Positions 1-5,625 of a DNA stretch of 10,517 nt are shown here, one piece after another. Every line of letters starts with the position of its first letter. The stretch's first letter is position 1. Origin of the DNA: an uncultured Collinsella sp. (GTDB taxonomy: Bacteria; Actinomycetota; Coriobacteriia; Coriobacteriales; Coriobacteriaceae). A program made the translations under genes and the position numbers. The notes beneath the pieces were generated by a model, which ran no database searches, was not told the origin of the DNA, and saw only the letters and a program-made list of their open reading frames with translations. Where the stretch lies: NCBI GenBank assembly GCA_934630855.1, contig CAKTWW010000054.1, forward strand, positions 1-10,517, in the 5' to 3' direction.

Positions 1-6
1 CCGGGC

Positions 7-1206
7 CTAGATAAGGTTCTTGCCAGAGACCTTATCGAAGAGGTGGGTCGCGTTCTTCTCGAACTTGAACCAGATGGGGTCGCCAGCCTTGAGCGCACCC
101 TTGGCCTCGAGGTCGACGACAGGAATGATCAGGACGAACTGGCCGTCGGGAGCGGTCACGTGGACGTGCTCGGTCGAGCCCATGAGCTCGGTCACCTCGA
201 CGGTGCCCTGGAGCGCGCCTTCCTCGCCCTTGTCGGCAAGCAGGATCTGCTCGGGGCGCACGCCGGCCGTGATCTCCTTCACGTCGCCGCCGTCCCAGTT
301 GAGGGCAAGCTGAACACAGGTCTCGGGAGCGAGCGCCACGTTCATGTCCTCGGTCTTGACGGTAAAGCCGTTGCCCGAGCGTACCAGCTGGGCATCGAAG
401 AAGTTCATCTGCGGCACGCCGATAAAGCCGGCGACGAAGATGTTCGCGGGGTGGTTGAAGACCTCCTGCGGCGTAGCGATCTGCTGGACGACGCCATCCT
501 TCATGACCACGATACGGTCGCCGAGGGTCATGGCCTCGGTCTGGTCGTGGGTAACGTAGATGAAGGTACCCTTGATCTCGTGACGCAGCTTGATGAGCTC
601 GGCGCGCATCTGGTTACGGAGCTTGGCGTCCAGGTTGGACAGCGGCTCGTCCATCAGGAAGACCTTGGGGTCACGCACGATGGCGCGGCCGATGGCGACA
701 CGCTGACGCTGGCCGCCAGAGAGCGCCTTGGGCTTACGGTCGAGGTACTCGGTAATACCCAGGATCTCAGCAGCGGAGCGAACCTTACGGTCGATCTCGT
801 CCTTGGGGACCTTCTTGAGCTCGAGCGTAAACGCCATGTTCTCGTACACCGTCATATTGGGGTACAGAGCATAGCTCTGGAACACCATGGCGATGTCGCG
901 GTCCTTGGGAGCGACGTCGTTGACGCGCTTGCCATCGATGAGCACATCGCCCGAGGTGATGTCCTCCAGGCCGGCGACCATGCGCATCGTCGTGGACTTA
1001 CCGCAGCCAGAAGGGCCAACGAGGACGATGAACTCCTGGTCGTGAACGGTGAGGTTGAAGTCCTCTACAGCGAGCACACCGTCCTCGGTAACCTTAAGGT
1101 TGTGCTTTTTCTCCTCGGTCTTCTTCTTTTTGCCAAAGAAGCCCTTCTTTTTTGACTCGTTGTTGGGATACACCTTCTGAACATGTTTGAGAACGATCTC
1201 GGCCAT
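7..1206 (-). CDS. ugpC: MsmX/UgpC-type sugar ABC transporter ATPase
   Basis: Cytoplasmic ATPase that should drive the sugar importer encoded just upstream on the same strand. The 399 residues show the whole ABC ATPase series: Walker A GPSGCGKST (64-72), Q-loop Gln110, signature LSGGQRQ (162-168), Walker B ending MDEP (185-188) and switch His220. A C-terminal region from about 270 fits the TOBE-type regulatory domain of the MalK/MsmX/UgpC group. ATG is preceded by AAAGG about 9 bases upstream. Oddity: residues 16-45 hold a lysine-rich insert (KKKGFFGKKKKTEEKK), placed between the first strand and the usual VEDFNL strand, where relatives go straight on. It is the last gene of the ABC operon, 68 bases after the MalG-type permease with a hairpin between. 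MsmX-type ATPases can serve several importers, so its role may be wider. The family is certain; the symbol is by family, not by proven substrate. Confidence 0.95.
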   Translation of the reverse strand: MAEIVLKHVQKVYPNNESKKKGFFGKKKKTEEKKHNLKVTEDGVLAVEDFNLTVHDQEFIVLVGPSGCGKSTTMRMVAGLEDITSGDVLIDGKRVNDVAPKDRDIAMVFQSYALYPNMTVYENMAFTLELKKVPKDEIDRKVRSAAEILGITEYLDRKPKALSGGQRQRVAIGRAIVRDPKVFLMDEPLSNLDAKLRNQMRAELIKLRHEIKGTFIYVTHDQTEAMTLGDRIVVMKDGVVQQIATPQEVFNHPANIFVAGFIGVPQMNFFDAQLVRSGNGFTVKTEDMNVALAPETCVQLALNWDGGDVKEITAGVRPEQILLADKGEEGALQGTVEVTELMGSTEHVHVTAPDGQFVLIIPVVDLEAKGALKAGDPIWFKFEKNATHLFDKVSGKNLI

Positions 1207-1224
1207 GTCTTTACCTTTCGATAC

Positions 1225-1249
1225 GCGGCGCCGCGCTGAGGGGCGCCGC
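1225..1249 (-). promoter_or_regulatory. Intercistronic hairpin before the ATPase gene
   Basis: A perfect 8-bp inverted repeat, GCGGCGCC (1225-1232) and GGCGCCGC (1242-1249), with a 9-base loop lies between the permease stop and the ATPase ribosome binding site. No U-run follows on the minus strand, so it is not a classical terminator. It may stabilise an upstream mRNA end or cause partial termination, lowering or uncoupling ATPase output. The structure is seen; the function is inferred. Confidence 0.55.
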
Positions 1250-1274
1250 CAAAACTTGCAAAACAGTTACGGCA

Positions 1275-2114
1275 TCAGCCCTTGACGGCACCTGCCACAA
1301 CGCCGTCAATGATGTACTTCTGGCAGAAGATGTACATGATGACGATGGGGATGACGACCATCATGATGCAGGCCATCATGGGGCCGAGCTCGACGTGGCC
1401 ATAGCCGCCACGGAAGTACTGGATCAAGATAGGAATGGTCTTGTACTTGGTGGAGTCGAGCGTAAGGTAGGGCAGCAGATAGTCGTTCCAGACCCACATG
1501 GTCTCAAGGATACCGACCGAAAGATAGGTGGGCTTCATAATGGGAAGGACGATCTTAAAGAACACCTGGACCGGGTTGCAGCCGTCGATCATGGCCGCTT
1601 CCTCAATCTCGAGCGGGATGTTCTTGACGAAGCCGGCGAACATAAAGACCGCGAGGCCCGCGCCAAAACCAAGGTAGATGAAGCAGATGTTAAACGGCGT
1701 GTTAAAGCCGATGCGGTCCGCGAGGTTGGACAGCGTGAACATGAGCATCTGGAAGGGCACGACCATCGAGAAGACGAACAGGTAATAGAAGAAGTTCGAG
1801 ATCTTGCTGTTGACGCGCACCACGTACCAAGCGCACATGGAGCAGCACACCAAGATCAGCACGACCGACGTGACCGTGATGATGAGCGAGTACATAAATG
1901 CCGAGGCAAAGCCCTGCTCGTTAAGGGCATGCACGTAGTTTGCGAGGCCGTTGAACGTCTCGGGCGTGAGCAGATCGAACGCCGTGGTGGTGCTGATTGC
2001 GGTCGCTTTCTTAAAGGAATTGAGTGCAATCATGAACACGGGGTAGATCCATGCGAGCGACAGAATCGTAAAGAAGATCGAGAGCGCGCGGTTGATAGCC
2101 TTATCGCGTTTCAT
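1275..2114 (-). CDS. Carbohydrate ABC permease, MalG type
   Basis: Second membrane subunit of the sugar importer, 279 residues, the usual size for MalG/MsmG/RafG permeases. About six hydrophobic segments are visible, the first at 11-31. The EAA loop that docks on the ATPase is clear at 172-191 (EAAMIDG, then IVLP). The C-terminus QKYIIDGVVAGAVKG is typical of this subfamily. Its ATG overlaps the stop of the preceding permease by one base (TAATG), and a perfect AGGAGGT sits in the end of that gene, so the two permeases are translationally coupled. Substrate cannot be read from the permease; oligosaccharides or alpha-glucosides are likely only from context. Confidence 0.93.
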   Translation of the reverse strand: MKRDKAINRALSIFFTILSLAWIYPVFMIALNSFKKATAISTTTAFDLLTPETFNGLANYVHALNEQGFASAFMYSLIITVTSVVLILVCCSMCAWYVVRVNSKISNFFYYLFVFSMVVPFQMLMFTLSNLADRIGFNTPFNICFIYLGFGAGLAVFMFAGFVKNIPLEIEEAAMIDGCNPVQVFFKIVLPIMKPTYLSVGILETMWVWNDYLLPYLTLDSTKYKTIPILIQYFRGGYGHVELGPMMACIMMVVIPIVIMYIFCQKYIIDGVVAGAVKG

Positions 2115-2968
2115 TACTGCTGCACCTCCTTGGACCTCGTGGCCTTAAGCTGGATCATAGAAATAGCAACAACCAGGATGCAGAAGATAACTGCCTTGGC
2201 CTGACCGATGCCCTGCCATGCGATGCCAGCACGCGAATAGAACGTGTTATAGATGTTCAGGGCGAGCATCTCGGTGGAGTGCGCCGGGGCGCCACCGGTA
2301 AGGGCGAGGTTCTGGTCGAACAGCTTAAAGCCGTTGGTGATGGACAGGAACAGGCAGATGGTGATGGTCGGCATCAGGTTGGGGATCTTAACCTTCCAAA
2401 ACGTCTGCCATGCCGTAGCGCCATCGACCTTGGCGGCCTCGATGTAGTCAGACGGGATGGACTGCAGACCGGCGATGTAGATAATCATCATGTAGCCGAC
2501 CTGTTGCCACAGGGTCAGGATGATAAGGCCCCAGAAGCCAGCGGCGGAGTTGAGGGCGATAAGCTGGGCACCCACGTTGGAGAGCAGGCAGTTGATCAGA
2601 ATCTGCCAAATGTAACCCAGCACAATGCCGCCGATCAGGTTAGGCATAAAGAAAATCGTACGGAAGATGTTGGTGCCCTTGAGCGCCTTGCGGGTGAGCG
2701 CCTGCGCAATGGCCAGCGCGATCACGTTGATGAGCACCGTCGACAGGAAGGCAAACGCCACGGTAAAGAAGAACGACGTGGAGAACTGCGGGTCGGCCAG
2801 TGCGCGCACGTAGTTCTCGATACCGACAAAGTGCGCGTTATTGATGGTAATAAACTGGCAGAACGAGAGATAGAAACCCTGGATAAAGGGAATCACGAAC
2901 CCGATCATAAACGCCAGGCACGTGGGCAGCATAAAGAGCGGCCACCAGCGCTTGAGTGCTTTGCCCAT
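2114..2968 (-). CDS. Carbohydrate ABC permease, MalF type
   Basis: First membrane subunit of the importer, 284 residues, the size of MsmF/RafF/UgpA-like permeases that lack the large periplasmic loop of E. coli MalF. The N-terminal helix is at about 9-36, followed by the PNLIGGIVLGYIWQ segment usual in the group (109-122). The EAA loop is at 177-196 (EAAKVDGA, then KIPNLMP). ATG is preceded by GAAAGGA about 10 bases upstream. It follows the binding-protein gene by 87 bases, most of which are a strong hairpin, and overlaps the next permease by one base. It should pair with the MalG-type subunit and the ATPase. Confidence 0.93.
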   Translation of the reverse strand: MGKALKRWWPLFMLPTCLAFMIGFVIPFIQGFYLSFCQFITINNAHFVGIENYVRALADPQFSTSFFFTVAFAFLSTVLINVIALAIAQALTRKALKGTNIFRTIFFMPNLIGGIVLGYIWQILINCLLSNVGAQLIALNSAAGFWGLIILTLWQQVGYMMIIYIAGLQSIPSDYIEAAKVDGATAWQTFWKVKIPNLMPTITICLFLSITNGFKLFDQNLALTGGAPAHSTEMLALNIYNTFYSRAGIAWQGIGQAKAVIFCILVVAISMIQLKATRSKEVQQ

Positions 2969-2988
2969 AGAAGGGTCCTTTCAATATG

Positions 2989-3024
2989 CAGGGGGCGGGC
3001 AAACCTACGTCTGCCCGCCCCCTG
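2989..3024 (-). promoter_or_regulatory. 13-bp hairpin between binding protein and permeases
   Basis: CAGGGGGCGGGCA (2989-3001) and TGCCCGCCCCCTG (3012-3024) form a perfect 13-bp stem with a 10-base loop. It starts 31 bases past the binding-protein stop codon. The minus-strand sequence after it (TGCATATTGAAAGG) has no U-run, so full termination is unlikely. By analogy with malE-malF in enterobacteria, such a structure would protect the upstream message and give more binding protein than permease. The structure is certain; the role is inferred. Confidence 0.7.
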
Positions 3025-3055
3025 TCGCTAATCAGATAGCTTGGGCAGCAACTGC

Positions 3056-4372
3056 TTACTCGGAAGCAGCCTTCTCGGTCTTCCAGCCATCGACGAAGGC
3101 GTTCTTGACGCCGTCCCACTTGGTGTTGTCGGCAGCATAAGCGATGAGAGCCTGCTTGAGGTTCTTCTTCCACTCCTCAGAGGGGATGTAAACGAAGTCC
3201 CAAGCAACGGTCTTCTTGCCATCCTTGGCCATAGCAACGGCCTGCTGCGAGAAGACGTTGGTGGTCTCCTTAGCGCTCTTGAACGGGGCGGTCAGACCCA
3301 TCTTGTCAGCGATGATGCTGGTGGCGGTGTCAGAAGTGACGCACCAATACATGAAGTCCTCGGTGGCCTTCTGGGCATCCTCGGAAGCCTGGGAGCTGAC
3401 GCACCAGTAGTTCTCGCCGCCGGAGCACAGGCCCTGGTTCTCCTCGCCGTCGACGCCGATGTAGATCGGCAGCATGCCGAGCTGGTCGTCGGTCATACCG
3501 GCCTTGGTGAGGTCGGCGTAGGCCCAAGAGCCGTTCTGGTAGAAGACGGCCTTGCCGGTTGCGAACTCGTTAGTGGCGTCGTCACCGGTCTTGGAGGCGA
3601 GCTGCGAAGGATCGCAGGTGGAGTCGGTGATGTACAGGTCGAAGATCTGCTTAAAGTTGTCGAGATACTCGCCCTTGATCTCGTCGTCCTCCTGGTTGTG
3701 CTCCTTCTCGAACTCGTAGTAGAGCGGGAGGTTGGCGAGGTGGGTGGTGTAGCGCCAGCTGGAGGAGTCATCCATGCCGGCGGAAGTGAAGGCACCGTCA
3801 ACGCCGAGCTCGTCCTTGCGGGCCTGGATGTCATCGGCGCAAGCCTTCAGCTTGTCGAAGGAGTTGATGTCCTCGGCCTTGTAGCCGGCCTTCTCGAGGA
3901 GCTCCTTGTTGTAGATGATGCCGTAGCTCTCCTGAACCCAGTCGATACCCAGATCCTTGCCGTCGGACTGCAGAGCCAGGGAGTCGTCGATGAGCTCGCC
4001 GCGGAGCTTGGTGTCGGAAAGATCGGCGCAGTAGTCCTTCCAGTTCTTAAGGCCGGTGGGGCCGTTGACCTGGAACAGCGTCGGAGCGGAGCTCTTGGAC
4101 ATCTCGGACTTGAGCTTCTCCTCGTAGGTGTTGGAGGCGGCGGTCACGATCTTGACCTCGACGCCCTTCTCCTTCTTGTACGCCTTGGCGATCTCCTTCC
4201 ACTCCTTGTCGACCTCGGGCTTGAACTGGAGGAAGTAGACCTCGGCAGCGTCACCAGAAGCAGAGGAGCCAGAGCCGGCAGAACCACCGCAGCCCACGAG
4301 GCCCAGACCAAGAACCGCAGCCGCGGAACCAGCGAAGCCCAGGAACTGCCTTCTGCTCATTTCGTTCTTCAT
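3056..4372 (-). CDS. Tat-lipoprotein sugar-binding protein of ABC importer
   Basis: Extracellular solute receptor of the importer, 438 residues, normal for family-1 sugar-binding proteins (MalE/MsmE/RafE-like). The N-terminus has a twin-arginine motif SRRQFLGF (6-13), a hydrophobic run, and the lipobox LVGC with Cys28 as lipid anchor. A Gly/Ser linker follows (29-40). This points to export in folded form and attachment to the outer membrane face. Start choice: an in-frame GTG exists 18 bases upstream (4390), but the stretch AAAGGGTGG after it is the natural ribosome binding site for ATG 4372, so I take the ATG. Substrate is not readable. Genes for two permeases and the ATPase follow in order. 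The region upstream carries two repressor-like sites. Confidence 0.92.
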   Translation of the reverse strand: MKNEMSRRQFLGFAGSAAAVLGLGLVGCGGSAGSGSSASGDAAEVYFLQFKPEVDKEWKEIAKAYKKEKGVEVKIVTAASNTYEEKLKSEMSKSSAPTLFQVNGPTGLKNWKDYCADLSDTKLRGELIDDSLALQSDGKDLGIDWVQESYGIIYNKELLEKAGYKAEDINSFDKLKACADDIQARKDELGVDGAFTSAGMDDSSSWRYTTHLANLPLYYEFEKEHNQEDDEIKGEYLDNFKQIFDLYITDSTCDPSQLASKTGDDATNEFATGKAVFYQNGSWAYADLTKAGMTDDQLGMLPIYIGVDGEENQGLCSGGENYWCVSSQASEDAQKATEDFMYWCVTSDTATSIIADKMGLTAPFKSAKETTNVFSQQAVAMAKDGKKTVAWDFVYIPSEEWKKNLKQALIAYAADNTKWDGVKNAFVDGWKTEKAASE

Positions 4373-4477
4373 TACAATCCACCCTTTCACACCGTGGCGA
4401 CACCCTTTGTCGCCGCCTTCGGAGATTGGCTTGGGGACTTAGCCCCTTTTGCTAATTCGTACAATACGCTTTTTCGC

Positions 4478-4495
4478 TAGTTGTTTGAACAACTA
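4478..4495. promoter_or_regulatory. Operator-like palindrome 1 (ABC operon)
   Basis: TAGTTGTTTGAACAACTA is an inverted repeat with 8-bp arms and a 2-base centre. Its core TTGTTTGAACAA (4481-4492) has the GTnYRnAC layout of the consensus reported for HutC-type GntR repressors (GTMTAKAC). The 11-mer GTTGTTCAAAC on its minus strand recurs upstream of gntR at 5450-5460. It would sit in the leader or over the -35 of the weaker promoter candidate. Confidence 0.6.
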
Positions 4496-4555
4496 TTACC
4501 AGAGCGGTAGAAAAACCTCGGTGAACGGTAATTTCAACTTTACACTTGACAAGTT

Positions 4556-4567
4556 TTGTATAAACAA
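4556..4567. promoter_or_regulatory. Operator-like palindrome 2 (ABC operon)
   Basis: TTGTATAAACAA has TTGT/ACAA arms around a 4-base centre and matches the same TTGTWYRAAC pattern as the other three sites. It lies at the expected transcription start of the minus-strand TATAAT promoter (4572-4567), a place where binding would block initiation. Its centre is 75 bases from palindrome 1, so the pair could act together. A neighbouring perfect palindrome, ACTTGACAAGT (4544-4554), may be part of the same control element or chance. Confidence 0.55.
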
Positions 4568-4589
4568 TTATATGTTGTCAGATGCAGAC

Positions 4590-4636
4590 AAAACGCCCGG
4601 TCAAGCCGATATGACGTCGGCTTGACCGGGCGTTTT
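4590..4636 (-). terminator. Terminator of gntR, bidirectional in form
   Basis: A perfect 20-bp stem, arms 4590-4609 and 4617-4636, with loop TATGACG. The core is CGCCCGGTCAAGCCGA and the stem is closed by AAAA/TTTT, giving a U-run on either strand. It follows the gntR stop by about 43 bases and separates gntR from the ABC operon. A shorter hairpin, AGACGGC/GCCGTCT (4661-4667 with 4674-4680), overlaps the gntR stop codon. Confidence 0.92.
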
Positions 4637-4678
4637 CGCTTTGAGGGCATAAGTCTCGCCAGACGGCGAGCTTGCCGT

Positions 4679-5398
4679 CTATCGCTTGGAGTTGACGCGG
4701 TAGTGGAAGATCTCGGGATGCGTGCGGGCGTGCGTGACCTCGAACAAGATGCCATCCGAGGTGTACGACTGGCTTTCCATGACGGCGACGCAGTTGTATT
4801 TTCCAAGGTCCAAGTAGCTGCAGTCCTCATCGTTGGCGAGCTCGACGCTCACCGTACGACGACTTGCCATCACTTTGACCCCGCGCTTGTGCTCCAGGTA
4901 ATCGTAGATGGACTTCTCCGCAATCTCGGGCGTGAGCCCCTTGGCGATCGACTCCAGAAAGTAGCCGTGATCCACCTGGCGCGCGCTGCCGTTGAGGCTA
5001 CGGACACGCACCACGCGAATCAGCTCCTCGCCCACCTTAAAGCCCAGACGGCGGGAAAGCTGCTCGGTGCAAATCAGATGTTCAAAGGACTTCACGTCCG
5101 TCGACGCGACGGCATTGTTGCGCTTTGCGAACTCGCCAAACGACTCGACTTCCTCGAGCGCACCCAGCATATCGGTCTCGCCTTTGAGCCAAATGACACG
5201 TACGCCCTTACCGTGAATGGGTTGCACGTACATCTCGTCGGCAAGCATGGAAAGTGCTCGACGGACGGTATTGCGGGTGCACCCGAACTCCGCGGTCAGC
5301 TCGGCCTCGGTCGGCAGCATCTCCTGGAATGCATAGGTTCCGTTGATAATGCGCGAACGAATCTCGCGGTAAATTCCTTCGTAAATGGCTTTTGGCAT
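4679..5398 (-). CDS. GntR/HutC-family transcriptional regulator (UTRA)
   Basis: DNA-binding repressor of 239 residues, normal for the HutC subfamily. The N-terminal winged helix (about 1-70) shows LPTEAELTAEFGCTRNTVRRAL (28-49), with Arg42, Arg46 and Arg47 in the recognition helix, and the wing IHGKG (61-65). The rest (about 80-239) fits a UTRA ligand domain, which in TreR, YvoA and relatives binds sugar phosphates or similar metabolites. ATG is preceded by AGAGGTG. It lies between the ABC operon (same strand, downstream) and the divergent PTS-HAD gene, and motif copies occur in front of all three units. It most likely represses itself and both importers until an imported sugar derivative appears. 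The ligand is unknown. Confidence 0.93.
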   Translation of the reverse strand: MPKAIYEGIYREIRSRIINGTYAFQEMLPTEAELTAEFGCTRNTVRRALSMLADEMYVQPIHGKGVRVIWLKGETDMLGALEEVESFGEFAKRNNAVASTDVKSFEHLICTEQLSRRLGFKVGEELIRVVRVRSLNGSARQVDHGYFLESIAKGLTPEIAEKSIYDYLEHKRGVKVMASRRTVSVELANDEDCSYLDLGKYNCVAVMESQSYTSDGILFEVTHARTHPEIFHYRVNSKR

Positions 5399-5431
5399 TG
5401 TTTCACCTCTAATGAATACGTACGGCTAGGC

Positions 5432-5461
5432 ACGATAGCATTTCTTGGGGTTGTTCAAACC
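5432..5461 (-). promoter_or_regulatory. gntR promoter with overlapping operator-like site 3
   Basis: On the minus strand an extended -10, TGCTATCGT (5440-5432), lies about 33 bases before the gntR ATG. The motif TTGTTCAAAC (5451-5460 on the plus strand) covers the -35 position, so binding there would mean autorepression. The core GTTCAAAC is the exact reverse complement of the core of palindrome 1, though the outer AA of the palindrome is replaced by CG. Confidence 0.5.
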
Positions 5462-5475
5462 GCCTATCGGTAAAG

Positions 5476-5497
5476 CGCCAATAATTAACCGTTGGCG
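5476..5497. promoter_or_regulatory. Imperfect 22-bp palindrome in divergent region
   Basis: CGCCAA (5476-5481) and TTGGCG (5492-5497) are inverted around a 10-base AT-rich centre with a TTAA core. It differs from the TTGTWYRAAC motif and sits about midway between the two divergent promoters. It could be the site of a second regulator or chance symmetry. Confidence 0.3.
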
Positions 5498-5561
5498 GTC
5501 GCTCTCATACCCAGACCCCGGTCATGTAAAAACCGTCAGCGAAGCCGCTTCGCCAGTCCTC

Positions 5562-5583
5562 TACAATTAACGATTGTTTAAAC
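5562..5583 (+). promoter_or_regulatory. PTS-HAD promoter -10 and operator-like site 4
   Basis: TACAAT (5562-5567) matches five of six bases of the -10 consensus. No good -35 is seen; that place holds a 15-base palindrome, GCGAAGCCGCTTCGC (5539-5553), which might bind an activator. TTGTTTAAAC (5574-5583), the fourth motif copy, lies right where transcription should start. AAAGGA (5614-5619) is the ribosome binding site for ATG 5626. Confidence 0.5.
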
Positions 5584-5625
5584 GTTTTACCCACGCAAGC
5601 GTGCGGCCGTCTGAAAGGACAAAAC

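Larger units (their letters stand above)
4373..4589 (-). promoter_or_regulatory. Control and leader region of the ABC operon
   Basis: AT-rich DNA between the gntR terminator and the binding-protein gene. On the minus strand a perfect TATAAT lies at 4572-4567; the matching -35 place (4595-4590, CGTTTT) is poor, so an activator or another promoter is possible. The first base of RNA would be near 4560, giving a leader of about 190 bases. The leader can form GGCGACA/TGTCGCC (4396-4402 with 4408-4414), just upstream of the ribosome binding site, and a GGGG/CCCC stem (4433-4436 with 4443-4446). A second, weaker candidate promoter is TTCAAA and TATTGT (-10 at 4466-4461) with 17 bases between. Two operator-like palindromes are listed separately. 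Confidence 0.45.

Noticed and set aside
43..1155. A 370-residue plus-strand frame opposite the ATPase gene
   Set aside because: It shadows the ATPase codons, and the product is rich in Asp, Leu, His and Val without any recognisable motif.
3041..4480. A long plus-strand reading frame of 479 residues opposite the binding-protein gene
   Set aside because: It is the mirror of a GC-biased gene: low-complexity Leu/Val/Gly-rich, no domain, no ribosome binding site, and the minus frame is a clear binding protein.
4556..5473. A 305-residue plus-strand frame opposite gntR
   Set aside because: It runs through the gntR terminator hairpin and has no motif; gntR on the minus strand is unambiguous.
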